Origin: an uncultured Paracoccaceae bacterium
GTDB lineage: Bacteria; Pseudomonadota; Alphaproteobacteria; Rhodobacterales; Rhodobacteraceae
Reading direction: 5' to 3'
NCBI GenBank assembly: GCA_947500055.1
Contig: CANMQO010000008.1
Span: forward strand, 208,021-272,020
DNA length: 64,000 nucleotides
Each line of letters begins with the position of its first letter. Position 1 is the first letter of the stretch. The notes under the pieces are model-generated. The model was not told the origin of the DNA. It saw nothing but the letters and a program-made list of their open reading frames with translations, and ran no database searches. Below are positions 17,688 through 26,288 of the stretch, piece by piece. Made by a program: the position numbers and the translations under genes.

Positions 17688-18683
17688 ATGACCCTTATGC
17701 AAAAATTCCTCGGCGCTTCTGCTGCACTGGCCCTGACGGCAGGTGCCGCGGCTGCCGATCCCGCGATTTTGTTCGATCTTGGCGGCAAGTTCGACAAATC
17801 CTTTAACGAAAGCGCCTATACCGGGGCAGAGCGTTGGGCGGCCGAAACCGGCGGCAAATATGCCGAAGTTGAAATTCAGTCCGATGCGCAGCGTGAACAG
17901 GCGATCCGCCGTTTTGCCGAATCTGGCGCCAATCCAATTGTGATGGCTGGTTTTTCATGGGCGACACCGCTCGCCGAAGTGGCTGCGGACTATCCTGACA
18001 CAAAATTCGCAATCATCGACATGGTTGTGGATGCGCCAAACGTGCGCTCTGTCGTTTTCAACGAGCATGAAGGATCTTACCTCGTTGGCATGATGGCGGC
18101 GATGGCGTCTGAGACCGGCACTGTTTCCTTTGTTGGCGGTATGGATATCCCACTGATCCGGAAATTCGCCTGTGGCTATGCCCAGGGCGTCAAGTCCGTG
18201 AACCCGGACGCAACCGTGATTGCCAACATGACCGGCACCACACCTGCCGCATGGAATGATCCGGTGAAGGGTTCCGAACTGACGCTGGCGCAGATCAGCC
18301 AGGGTTCTGACGTTGTCTTTGCGGCCGCTGGTGGCACCGGCGTTGGTGTCCTGCAAACCGCAGCTGACGAAGGTATCTATTCCATCGGCGTTGATGCAAA
18401 CCAGAACTACCTGCATCCCGGTCAGGTTCTGACATCCATGCTCAAGCGCGTTGATAACGCGGTTTACGAGGCGATGCTTGCAGGCGAAGATCTCGAAACC
18501 GGCTTTAACGTCATGAGCGTGGGCAATCGTGGTGTCGGGTTTGCCATGGACGCAAATAACGAGCCTATCGTCGGCTACGACATGCTGTCCGCGACATATG
18601 CCGCCGCTGCCGAAATGTCCGCTGGCACATTGAGCGTTCACGACTACACAAGCGACGAAAGCTGCCCCGCGCTCGACTTCTAA
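17688..18683 (+). CDS. BMP-family ABC transporter substrate-binding protein (nucleoside type)
   Basis: 331 aa with a Sec signal (about 1-23, cleavage after AAA). It has the BMP/PnrA fold: DLGGKFDKSFNESAYTGAERW, FNEHEGSYLVGMMAA and GIYSIGVDANQNYLHPGQVLTSMLKRVD, the last being the conserved ligand-binding end of PnrA/BmpA. Family members bind purine nucleosides. The purine nucleoside phosphorylase at the end of the operon supports nucleoside uptake. No lipobox is seen, so it is probably soluble in the periplasm. Confidence 0.92.
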   Translation: MTLMQKFLGASAALALTAGAAAADPAILFDLGGKFDKSFNESAYTGAERWAAETGGKYAEVEIQSDAQREQAIRRFAESGANPIVMAGFSWATPLAEVAADYPDTKFAIIDMVVDAPNVRSVVFNEHEGSYLVGMMAAMASETGTVSFVGGMDIPLIRKFACGYAQGVKSVNPDATVIANMTGTTPAAWNDPVKGSELTLAQISQGSDVVFAAAGGTGVGVLQTAADEGIYSIGVDANQNYLHPGQVLTSMLKRVDNAVYEAMLAGEDLETGFNVMSVGNRGVGFAMDANNEPIVGYDMLSATYAAAAEMSAGTLSVHDYTSDESCPALDF

Positions 18684-18709
18684 GCGCGGCGATTGGCAGA
18701 CGAAATTGG

Positions 18710-18735
18710 GGTCGCGCCGAGCAATTGGCGCGGCC
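18710..18735 (+). terminator. hairpin after the binding-protein gene
   Basis: GGTCGCGCC (18710-18718) pairs with GGCGCGGCC (18727-18735), a 9-bp stem with one G-U and an 8-base loop. There is no T-run, which is typical of a mRNA-stabilising or partial-termination hairpin that favours the binding protein over the downstream subunits. Confidence 0.5.
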
Positions 18736-18758
18736 TCACACTTTAGGAGGAGTGGACC

Positions 18759-18893
18759 ATGGATAATGGGGTGTGGCCGACATGCATACCACAACCGTTG
18801 CCGAAATGGCGCCAGATCAATACTCTACCTAATATGACAACAAAAAAACGGACCAAGGCAATCGGCTTTGCAGGCATGGGAGATGCAGGATGA
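18759..18893 (+). CDS. 44-aa leader/small ORF coupled to the ABC ATPase gene
   Basis: ATG at 18759 follows AGGAGG by 8 bp, the strongest Shine-Dalgarno in the area. The frame runs MDNGVWPTCIPQPLPKWRQ... through a basic middle (TTKKRTK) to a TGA that overlaps the ATG of the ATPase gene (ATGA). No family is recognised and the composition is not membrane-like. It could be a translational coupler for the ATPase or a leader peptide. The ribosome binding site and the exact overlap are the evidence; a conserved peptide has not been shown. Confidence 0.5.
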   Translation: MDNGVWPTCIPQPLPKWRQINTLPNMTTKKRTKAIGFAGMGDAG

Positions 18894-20494
18894 CGGAACA
18901 AGCCCCCGCGATTGAGCTGAAAGGCATCTCAAAGGCGTTTGGCCCGGTACAGGCCAACAAGGATATCTCGATCCGGGTGATGCCCGGCACAATCCACGGC
19001 ATCATCGGAGAGAATGGCGCAGGCAAGTCGACCCTGATGTCGATCCTATACGGGTTCTACAAGGCAGATGCGGGCGAAGTCTTTATCGCTGGCCAAAAAA
19101 CATCCATTCCCGACAGCCAGGCCGCCATTGCAGCCGGTATCGGCATGGTTTTCCAGCATTTCAAGCTGGTGGAAAACTTCACTGTGCTCGAAAACGTCAT
19201 TCTGGGGGCCGAGGATAGCGGGTTGCTGCGCCCATCCCTCGCCCGTGCGCGCCGCGAGTTGAAATCGCTGGCAGAAGAATATGAACTGAACGTCGACCCC
19301 GACGCGCTGATCGAAGAGGTCGGCGTCGGCATGCAGCAGCGGGTCGAGATCCTCAAAGCCTTGTATCGCAAGGCAGATATCCTGATCTTGGACGAGCCCA
19401 CCGGCGTGCTGACCCCGGCAGAGGCCGACCACCTGTTCCGCATTCTTGAGAACCTCAAGCGCGAGGGCAAGACGATCATCCTGATCACCCACAAGCTGCG
19501 TGAAATTATGGAGATCACGGACACCGTCAGCGTGATGCGACGGGGTGAGATGACGGCGACCGTCAAAACAACTGATACCAGCCCGGCAGAACTGGCCGAA
19601 CTGATGGTTGGCCGCAAGGTCCTGTTGCGCGTTGACAAGGCACCGGCCCAGATCGGCCGCAAAATCCTTGAAGTGCGCGACTTGAACGTCACCGATGACA
19701 AGGGCGTGCATCGCCTTAAAGGCGTCAGCTTTGATGTGCATGCGGGAGAAATTCTGGGAATCGCCGGGGTTGCGGGCAACGGCCAGTCCGAATTGCTCGA
19801 AGTGCTGGGCGGCTATGAACGCGCCACCGGATCCATCAAAGTGAATGGTGAGGAAATTGACCTGACCGGCGCGAAATCCGACGGGCAAAGCCGCCGTCTG
19901 CGTGGCATTGCCCATGTGCCGGAGGATCGGCAACGCGAAGGGCTGATCATGGATTACGCGGCATGGGAAAACACCGCCTTTGGCTATCATCATGCTGATG
20001 AGTATCAGCGATCAAGCCTGTTCATGGACAATGCCGCCATCCGCAAGGATACCGAGGAAAAGATGGCCCGTTTCGACGTGCGCCCCCCCGATCCAAAGCT
20101 GGCGGCCAAGAATTTTTCCGGTGGGAACCAGCAGAAAATCGTGCTCGCGCGCGAGATTGAGCGAAACCCGGACCTGCTTTTGATCGGTCAACCAACACGC
20201 GGCGTGGACATCGGGGCCATCGAATTCATCCACCAGCAAATTGTTGCACTAAGGGATCAGGGCAAGGCAATTTTGTTGGTTTCTGTGGAGTTAGAGGAAA
20301 TTTTGTCGCTCTCTGACCGGATCGCCGTTATGTTTGACGGAAAAATGATGGGCGAGCGGATGCCTCAAGAAACGGACGAAAAAGAGCTTGGTCTGCTTAT
20401 GGCAGGGATGACAACCGAGCCGCAGGGATCGCTGCACGAAGCGGTTGAGGCCAATCTGGCCCATGCTGGCGGTGACGCCAGCAAGGAGGTTTGA
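18890..20494 (+). CDS. ABC transporter ATP-binding protein, two-domain nucleoside/ribose type
   Basis: 534 aa with two ATPase domains in tandem. The first has Walker A GENGAGKST (40-48), a diverged signature (VGVGMQQRVEILKALY) and Walker B ILILDEPTGVLTPAE. The second has a degenerate P-loop (GVAGNGQSELLE), signature FSGGNQQK and DLLLIGQPTRGVDIGA. This is the YufO/NupA layout that partners BMP-type binding proteins. An AAGGAGG near its 3' end serves the following permease gene. Confidence 0.93.
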   Translation: MTEQAPAIELKGISKAFGPVQANKDISIRVMPGTIHGIIGENGAGKSTLMSILYGFYKADAGEVFIAGQKTSIPDSQAAIAAGIGMVFQHFKLVENFTVLENVILGAEDSGLLRPSLARARRELKSLAEEYELNVDPDALIEEVGVGMQQRVEILKALYRKADILILDEPTGVLTPAEADHLFRILENLKREGKTIILITHKLREIMEITDTVSVMRRGEMTATVKTTDTSPAELAELMVGRKVLLRVDKAPAQIGRKILEVRDLNVTDDKGVHRLKGVSFDVHAGEILGIAGVAGNGQSELLEVLGGYERATGSIKVNGEEIDLTGAKSDGQSRRLRGIAHVPEDRQREGLIMDYAAWENTAFGYHHADEYQRSSLFMDNAAIRKDTEEKMARFDVRPPDPKLAAKNFSGGNQQKIVLAREIERNPDLLLIGQPTRGVDIGAIEFIHQQIVALRDQGKAILLVSVELEEILSLSDRIAVMFDGKMMGERMPQETDEKELGLLMAGMTTEPQGSLHEAVEANLAHAGGDASKEV

Positions 20495-20498
20495 GGCC

Positions 20499-21593
20499 AT
20501 GGACGTGATGCCAAAATGGGCCGATGTAGTCCTGATTCCGCTCATCTCGATATTTCTGGCGGCGATCCTGTCGGCGCTTGTTATTCTGGCCATCGGGGAA
20601 AACCCCTGGGAGGCGCTCAAACTGATGGTTCAGGGCGCGCTAGGGTCCACCTATGGCTGGGGCTACACGCTTTATTACGCCACCAACTTCATCTTTACCG
20701 GGTTGGCGGTTGCCATCGCCTTTCACGCCCGGATGTTCAATATCGGCGGTGAAGGTCAGGCCCTTTTGGGCGGGCTTGGCGTGGCCATCATCTGCCTTTA
20801 TATTCCCTGGCCACATTGGTCACTTGCCCTGCTGGGGGCGGCGATTGGTGCTGCGATTTTCGGAGCCGCATGGGCGGCGATCCCGGCCTTTTTGCAGGCC
20901 AAACGCGGCAGCCACATCGTGATCACCACGATCATGTTCAACTTTATCGCGGCTGCATTGCTGAACTATTTCCTGATCGGCGCATTGAAAGTGCCCGGTT
21001 CGATGGAACCCGCATCGGCCAAATTTCCCGAGGCAACGCATCTGCCATCCTTTCAGGACATGTTCAGCTTTGGCGAAAGCACGCTGTTCCGCGGCGCTCC
21101 GGCGAATATCACATTTTTTGTCGCGCTCGCGGCCTGTTTCGGCCTTTGGGCGCTGATCTGGCGGACCCGACTGGGTTATGAAATCCGGGCATTCGGACAT
21201 TCGGAATCCGCAGCAAAATACGCGGGCATCAGCCCGACCAAGATCATTATGGTTGCCATGCTTATCTCAGGCGCTCTTGCCGGCATGATGGCCATCAACA
21301 ACGTCCAGGGCGAGGCCGAACGGCTGGTCCTGAACGCAGTGGAGGGGGCGGGCTTTATCGGCATCGCCGTCGCACTGATGGGGCGCAGCCATCCTTTTGG
21401 GGTGTTTCTGGCGGCCCTTCTTTTCGGCTTTCTATATCAAGGCGGCGCAGAACTCGCCCTATGGACGTCGATCCCCCGTGAATTGATCATCGTAATACAG
21501 GCATTGGTGATCCTGTTCACGGGCGCACTGGATAACATGGTGCGCATGCCGCTTGAGCGGCTATTCCTATCAATGAGGAGAGCAAGAAAATGA
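20499..21593 (+). CDS. ABC transporter permease (nucleoside type, YufP/NupB-like)
   Basis: 364 aa, ATG at 20499 preceded by AAGGAGGTTTGAGGCC. About nine membrane helices in the BPD_transp_2 family, with FNIGGEGQALLGG in the conserved loop and EIRAFGHSESAAKYAGIS, the cytoplasmic coupling segment. It is the larger of two non-identical permeases. Its stop overlaps the next gene's ATG (ATGATG). Confidence 0.92.
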   Translation: MDVMPKWADVVLIPLISIFLAAILSALVILAIGENPWEALKLMVQGALGSTYGWGYTLYYATNFIFTGLAVAIAFHARMFNIGGEGQALLGGLGVAIICLYIPWPHWSLALLGAAIGAAIFGAAWAAIPAFLQAKRGSHIVITTIMFNFIAAALLNYFLIGALKVPGSMEPASAKFPEATHLPSFQDMFSFGESTLFRGAPANITFFVALAACFGLWALIWRTRLGYEIRAFGHSESAAKYAGISPTKIIMVAMLISGALAGMMAINNVQGEAERLVLNAVEGAGFIGIAVALMGRSHPFGVFLAALLFGFLYQGGAELALWTSIPRELIIVIQALVILFTGALDNMVRMPLERLFLSMRRARK

Positions 21594-22012
21594 TGGCAGG
21601 ATCATTCAAAGTCGGTGTTGAGGATGACACCGGTGCCGATCTGGGCTTTGTGCTCAGTTGTCTCGCACTAGGCATGGTTACGATGCAGGAATTCCACCAA
21701 TGGATCCGGCATGTGATCGCGCAATCACCGGGCGGTGATATCCCCCCGCATCTGGACGCGATGCTGGCGTTGCAAAAACCCGCAAGCGTTTTTCGCCCTA
21801 ATCAAGCGGTGATGCGCCGTATCCCGCATGACCCGTTCATTACTGATGACCGGTTCGATGCAATGCTGGGGCTGCAATTTTTTCTGCGCCGGGACAAAAC
21901 CCAGGCCGTTGATATGACGCAGGCCGAAGCCGAAGCCGCATTGCGCACGCACCCCGAAGTGGCGGATCGCTTTTTCGCGCTCTTCCCCTTCCTGATGGAG
22001 AAAGTAGCCTAA
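21590..22012 (+). CDS. unidentified 140-aa cytoplasmic protein between the two permease genes
   Basis: 140 aa without signal peptide, membrane segment or Cys pair. It contains acidic and helical stretches (LSCLALGMVTMQEFHQWIRHVI ... ALQKPASVFRPNQAVMRRIPHDPFITDDRFDAMLGLQFFLRR). The start overlaps the upstream permease stop and 2 bp separate it from the next permease, so it is made in step with the transporter. No family is recognised. It could be an accessory or regulatory subunit of the importer. Confidence 0.75.
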   Translation: MMAGSFKVGVEDDTGADLGFVLSCLALGMVTMQEFHQWIRHVIAQSPGGDIPPHLDAMLALQKPASVFRPNQAVMRRIPHDPFITDDRFDAMLGLQFFLRRDKTQAVDMTQAEAEAALRTHPEVADRFFALFPFLMEKVA

Positions 22013-22014
22013 AG

Positions 22015-22983
22015 ATGGACTTTGCCACCCTTCTGCAAATGCTGGACGCCACGATGCGTCTGGCAACGCCGCTTTTGCTGGCCTGCCTTGCGGGCCTTTA
22101 TTCCGAGCGTGCCGGTATCTTTGATATCGGGCTGGAAGGGAAAATGCTGGCCGCCGCGTTTCTGTCAGCAGCCATTGCATCTGTTACCGGCAATGTCTGG
22201 GTTGGTCTTCTGGCCGGGATCGGGGCATCAATGGCCCTGTCGGTCGTGCATGGGCTTGCCTCGATCACGTTTCGGGGCAACCAGTTGATATCGGGTGTCG
22301 CCATCAACTTTCTGGCGGCAGGTTTGACAGTTGTCGTGGCACAAAGCTGGTTCCGCCAGGGCGGGCGAACCCCGCAGCTAACCGATGGTGGCCGGTTTGA
22401 ACCGATCACCCTGCCCTTTGCAGAAGCCCTGCGTGATGTACCGGTCATTGGCCCCATCTATTATGAGCTGATCTCTGGCCATACACCCCTTGTTTACGTC
22501 GCCATTCTGATGGTGCCGCTGACATGGTGGATTCTGTATCGGACACGGTTTGGCCTGCGACTGCGGGCCGTCGGTGAAAACCCCGCTGCGGTGGATACGG
22601 CAGGCGTATCAGTCATCTATCTACGCTATGTCGCGGTGGCGATTTGCGGTGTGCTATGCGGTATTGCGGGTGCTTATCTGGCAACTGCCCTGCAGGCCGG
22701 TTTCGTCAAAGACATGAGCGCCGGACGTGGCTTTATCGCGCTCGCCGCCCTGATTTTCGCAAAATGGCGGCCATGGTACGCGCTTTATGCCTGCCTGCTG
22801 TTTGGGTTCCTGCAAGCCATGTCGTTGCGCCCGGACGTGATCGAAGGCGTCTTGAACTTCAAAGTCAACGGTCAATTCCTTGACGTGCTGCCCTATATCC
22901 TGACGGTTGTGATTCTGGCCGGTTTTGTTGGCAAGGCGATCCCGCCACGGGCGGGGGGCGAACCCTATGTCAAAGAACGCTGA
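22015..22983 (+). CDS. ABC transporter permease (nucleoside type, YufQ/NupC-like)
   Basis: 322 aa in the BPD_transp_2 family with about eight to nine helices: LLLACLAGLYSERAGIFDIGLEGKML, the conserved N-terminal loop, and LRLRAVGENPAAVDTAGVS, the EAA-like coupling segment. It is the second permease of the nucleoside importer. Its last 17 bp overlap the start of the purine nucleoside phosphorylase gene. Confidence 0.93.
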   Translation: MDFATLLQMLDATMRLATPLLLACLAGLYSERAGIFDIGLEGKMLAAAFLSAAIASVTGNVWVGLLAGIGASMALSVVHGLASITFRGNQLISGVAINFLAAGLTVVVAQSWFRQGGRTPQLTDGGRFEPITLPFAEALRDVPVIGPIYYELISGHTPLVYVAILMVPLTWWILYRTRFGLRLRAVGENPAAVDTAGVSVIYLRYVAVAICGVLCGIAGAYLATALQAGFVKDMSAGRGFIALAALIFAKWRPWYALYACLLFGFLQAMSLRPDVIEGVLNFKVNGQFLDVLPYILTVVILAGFVGKAIPPRAGGEPYVKER

Positions 22984-23773
22984 GGGTCTCGCGGCCCAGA
23001 TTAAGGCCATCGTGGGCGAGGCGCCTGTCCGCGTTGGACTGATCCTTGGGTCCGGTCTGGGCCATATTGCCAATTCCGTTGACGGAACAGCGATCCCTTA
23101 TGGCGACCTGCCCGGGTTTCCCCATGCAGGTGTGTCGGGTCATAACCCGAACCTTGTCATCGGCGATCTGGAAGGGACGCGCGTCGCCGTCTTTGGTGGC
23201 CGGTCGCATTACTACGAACATGGCAAAGCCGATGCGATGCGTCTGCCGTTGGAGGTGCTGCGTGCATTAGGCGCCGAGATGATGATCGCCACCAATGCAG
23301 CCGGATCAATGCGCCCTGACATGCCCACCGGGTCAATCATGTGCCTGTCTGACCACATCAACTTTTCCGGGCTGAACCCGTTGATCGGTGAACCGACCGA
23401 TGCCCGGTTTGTCCCGATGATGCACGCATATGATCCGCAGATCAGGACCAACCTGCGTGCCGCAGCCGATGCAACCGGCACCGACATGGCCGACGGTGTC
23501 TATGCCTGGTATTCCGGCCCCTCATTTGAAACGCCAGCCGAGATCAAGGCGATTGCCACATTGGGCGCCGATGCGGTTGGCATGTCGACAGTGCCCGAAG
23601 TGATCCTCGCCCGGTTTCTTGGGCTGAAATCCGCGGCGATTTCAACGATTACAAATATGGCTGCGGGCATGAGCGACGAAGCGATCAGCCATGAACACAC
23701 AAAGGCCATGGCGCCCATCGGTGCGGCCAAGCTGGAAACCGTGCTCAGGCAATTTCTGCGCGACCTGAAATAG
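22967..23773 (+). CDS. purine-nucleoside phosphorylase, trimeric (PNP class II) type
   Basis: 268 aa, ATG at 22967 inside the end of the permease gene. Phosphate-site GSGLGHIANSV, PGFPHAGVSGHNP, TNAAGSMRPDMPTGSIM and the purine-site YSGPSFETPAEIKA mark the trimeric PNP/MTAP family (PunA/XapA). It would phosphorolyse imported guanosine, inosine or xanthosine to base and ribose-1-phosphate. A second, hexameric-type PNP (deoD) lies at 35.2 kb. Confidence 0.92.
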   Translation: MSKNAEGLAAQIKAIVGEAPVRVGLILGSGLGHIANSVDGTAIPYGDLPGFPHAGVSGHNPNLVIGDLEGTRVAVFGGRSHYYEHGKADAMRLPLEVLRALGAEMMIATNAAGSMRPDMPTGSIMCLSDHINFSGLNPLIGEPTDARFVPMMHAYDPQIRTNLRAAADATGTDMADGVYAWYSGPSFETPAEIKAIATLGADAVGMSTVPEVILARFLGLKSAAISTITNMAAGMSDEAISHEHTKAMAPIGAAKLETVLRQFLRDLK

Positions 23774-23811
23774 GTCCAAAAGTTAACAGTTGATAAGTCC
23801 ACGTGGCGGAA

Positions 23812-23829
23812 ATGCTGCGTTTGCAGCAT
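23812..23829 (+). terminator. weak hairpin after purine nucleoside phosphorylase gene
   Basis: ATGCTGC / GCAGCAT with a 4-base loop GTTT, 39 bp after the stop and without a T-run on the + strand. It may mark the operon end. Confidence 0.35.
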
Positions 23830-23908
23830 AAAATGACCTCAGCCATTTGACAGGCTCGTCAGAAAGTTCTTTGTTGCGGCCAGCGGCACAAGCGCCCCGG
23901 ACCAGTTC

Positions 23909-24832
23909 ATGCAGATTTATCTTCCTATCGCCGAAGTTTCGGTGAACGCTTTTTTGCTCCTCGGGCTTGGCGGGATTGTGGGCATATTATCTGGCATGTT
24001 TGGCGTCGGCGGCGGCTTTTTGATGACGCCGCTTTTGTTCTTTATCGGCATCCCACCCGCCGTAGCTGTTGCGACCGAGGCCAATCAAATCGTCGCCTCA
24101 TCCTTTTCAGGCGTGCTGGCGCATCTGAAACGAAAAACCGTCGATCTGAAAATGGGGACGGTGTTACTTGTCGGTGGTCTCTTCGGGTCCGGCCTTGGGA
24201 TCATCCTGTTCAATTACCTCAAGGCGTTGGGGCAGGTCGAGCTGCTGGTGCAGCTATGTTACGTGGTCTTTCTTGGCATGATCGGCACGTTGATGTTCGT
24301 CGAAAGCCTCAAGGCCATTCGAAAGGCCAACAAAGCGGGCGGCAGCCCGGTGCCCACACGGCGCAAACACAATTGGGTGCACAACCTGCCCCTCAAAATG
24401 AAGTTCCGGGTATCGGGGCTCTATATTTCGGTGATCCCGCCGCTTTTGGTCGGCGTTTCGGTTGGTGTTCTGGCCGCCATCATGGGTGTCGGCGGCGGAT
24501 TTATCATGGTGCCTGCGATGATTTACCTGCTCGGCATGCCAACCAAGGTGGTCGTCGGGACATCGCTTTTTCAGATCATATTTGTAACCGCCTTCACCAC
24601 GATGCTGCACGCCACAACAAACTACACGGTGGATGTGGTCCTCGCTGTCCTGTTGCTGGTCGGCGGTGTTGTTGGCGCCCAGATCGGCACGCGGATCGGG
24701 GTTAAGATGAAAGCCGAACAACTGCGCATCTGGCTCGCCATCATGGTTCTCGCTGTTTGTGGCAAGCTGGCATTCGACCTGTTGATCACACCGGCGGAGC
24801 TGTATTCGCTGGGCGCAGGGGGTGGTCACTGA
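23909..24832 (+). CDS. TSUP family (TauE/SafE) sulfite/organosulfonate exporter-like membrane protein
   Basis: 307 aa with two homologous halves carrying GMFGVGGGFLMTPLLFFIG and AIMGVGGGFIMVPAMIYLLG, the duplicated TauE/SafE signatures, and about eight to nine helices. Family members export sulfite, sulfoacetate or similar anions. The stop overlaps the start of the TIGR02186 gene (TGATG), a pairing conserved in alphaproteobacteria. Confidence 0.9.
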   Translation: MQIYLPIAEVSVNAFLLLGLGGIVGILSGMFGVGGGFLMTPLLFFIGIPPAVAVATEANQIVASSFSGVLAHLKRKTVDLKMGTVLLVGGLFGSGLGIILFNYLKALGQVELLVQLCYVVFLGMIGTLMFVESLKAIRKANKAGGSPVPTRRKHNWVHNLPLKMKFRVSGLYISVIPPLLVGVSVGVLAAIMGVGGGFIMVPAMIYLLGMPTKVVVGTSLFQIIFVTAFTTMLHATTNYTVDVVLAVLLLVGGVVGAQIGTRIGVKMKAEQLRIWLAIMVLAVCGKLAFDLLITPAELYSLGAGGGH

Positions 24833-25581
24833 TGATCCGTCTTGCCGCCCTCCTGATGCTGCTTGCATTGCCAGCCAAGGCCGAAGAGATCGTTCTTGGC
24901 CTGAGCCGAGACGAAGTTGCCATCACGGCGACTTTCGAAGGCTCTGAGATACTTATTTTTGGCGCGATCAAAAGGGATGCGCCCGCACCTGACGACGAAG
25001 ATCTTGGCGTTATTGTCACCGTTGCCGGACCTGATGAACCGGTCACCGTGCGCAAAAAGGATCGCCGCCTCGGGATTTGGGTTAATACACAATCCGTTGA
25101 TGTTGATGTCGCACCAACTTTCTATGCCGTGGCAACAAACCGCCCGTTGGCCGAAATCCTGACATTCACTGAAGACCTGAACACCCGGATCAGCACACAG
25201 CGGGCGATCCGCTCTGTAGGGGCGACAATTGAAAACGCAGAAAGCTTTACCCGCGCGTTGATCCGCATCCGTGCTGGCCAGGGGTTATATCAAACACTGC
25301 CGACCGGCGTTCTCGTCGAAGAGGAAACCCTGTTTCGAACGCTGATTCCACTGCCTGCGAACCTGACCGAGGGCGACTACAAGGCCGAGATTTACCTCAC
25401 CCGTGGCCGCCAGATCGTGGATCTTTATACAACGGTCATCCCCGTCAAGAAAGTCGGATTGGAGCGGTGGCTGTATAACCTGGCCCATGACAACCCTTTT
25501 CTTTATGGGTTGATGTCGCTTTCAATCGCGATTGCGGCAGGCTGGGGCGCATCAGCGGTTTTCACAATGCTGCGGCGCTAA
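24832..25581 (+). CDS. TIGR02186-family protein, periplasmic domain with C-terminal membrane anchor
   Basis: 249 aa, ATG at 24832. A signal peptide (1-17, cleavage after AKA) is followed by a beta-rich domain (EEIVLGLSRDEVAITATFEGSEILIFGAIKRD) and a C-terminal helix (about 222-245, LMSLSIAIAAGWGASAVFTM). This matches alphaproteobacterial family TIGR02186, found next to TauE/SafE-type transporters. Its function is unestablished, probably an accessory of the exporter. Confidence 0.85.
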   Translation: MIRLAALLMLLALPAKAEEIVLGLSRDEVAITATFEGSEILIFGAIKRDAPAPDDEDLGVIVTVAGPDEPVTVRKKDRRLGIWVNTQSVDVDVAPTFYAVATNRPLAEILTFTEDLNTRISTQRAIRSVGATIENAESFTRALIRIRAGQGLYQTLPTGVLVEEETLFRTLIPLPANLTEGDYKAEIYLTRGRQIVDLYTTVIPVKKVGLERWLYNLAHDNPFLYGLMSLSIAIAAGWGASAVFTMLRR

Positions 25582-26288
25582 CCGCGCCCGATATGCGGCA
25601 TCGCCGATGCCATCACCATCATGGTTTGAACATTTGCCTCTGGCGGCAGGTTCGCCATGTGAAGAACCGATCGTGCCACATCCTCAACCGCCATGCTGGG
25701 CATCGGTTCGAGGCCTTGTGCCGCACGCTTCTTGTCCAGATTTTCCACCATAATTGTGCGGGCGTTTCCGATATCAATCTGGCCACAGGCGATGTTGAAT
25801 GCCCGCCCATCAAGGGACAAGGTTTTGGTCAACCCCGACACCCCGTGCTTCGTCGTGGTGTAACACGTTGACCCCTCGCGCGGGGTGTGTGCAGAGATTG
25901 AGCCGTTATTGATAATCCGGCCACCCTGTGGCGACTGGTTGCGCATCTGCCGGAACGCCGCACGGGCACATAGAAACATCCCCGTCAGATTCACATCCAC
26001 AACCTGCTGCCACTCAGACAGTTTGATGTCGTCTATCGTGGTCTGCGGGCCAAACGTGCCCGCGTTGTTGAACAGCACATCAAGATGCCCAAATCGGGCG
26101 AAAGCCGCATCCACTGCGTCTTCATCCGTCACGTCACAGGGTAAGGCAACGGCGTTCGCATGGGTGATGTCGGCCAGTTTATCGGCGCGGCGGGCGATCA
26201 GACCAACCCGCCATCCACTGGCCAGGAAATGTTCTGCCGTGATCCGCCCGATGCCGCTGCTGGCGCCCGTGATGATGATCGATTTCAT
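25578..26288 (-). CDS. short-chain dehydrogenase/reductase
   Basis: 236 aa classical SDR. The cofactor motif is TGASSGIG (7-14), NNAG is at 74-77, and the catalytic residues are S130, Y143 and K147 (YTTTK). The residues after the second beta strand (ARRADK) favour NADP(H). The substrate is unknown. It ends 4 bp into the convergent TIGR02186 gene, and its start overlaps the helicase gene stop by 4 bp on the same strand. Confidence 0.9.
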   Translation of the reverse strand: MKSIIITGASSGIGRITAEHFLASGWRVGLIARRADKLADITHANAVALPCDVTDEDAVDAAFARFGHLDVLFNNAGTFGPQTTIDDIKLSEWQQVVDVNLTGMFLCARAAFRQMRNQSPQGGRIINNGSISAHTPREGSTCYTTTKHGVSGLTKTLSLDGRAFNIACGQIDIGNARTIMVENLDKKRAAQGLEPMPSMAVEDVARSVLHMANLPPEANVQTMMVMASAMPHIGRG

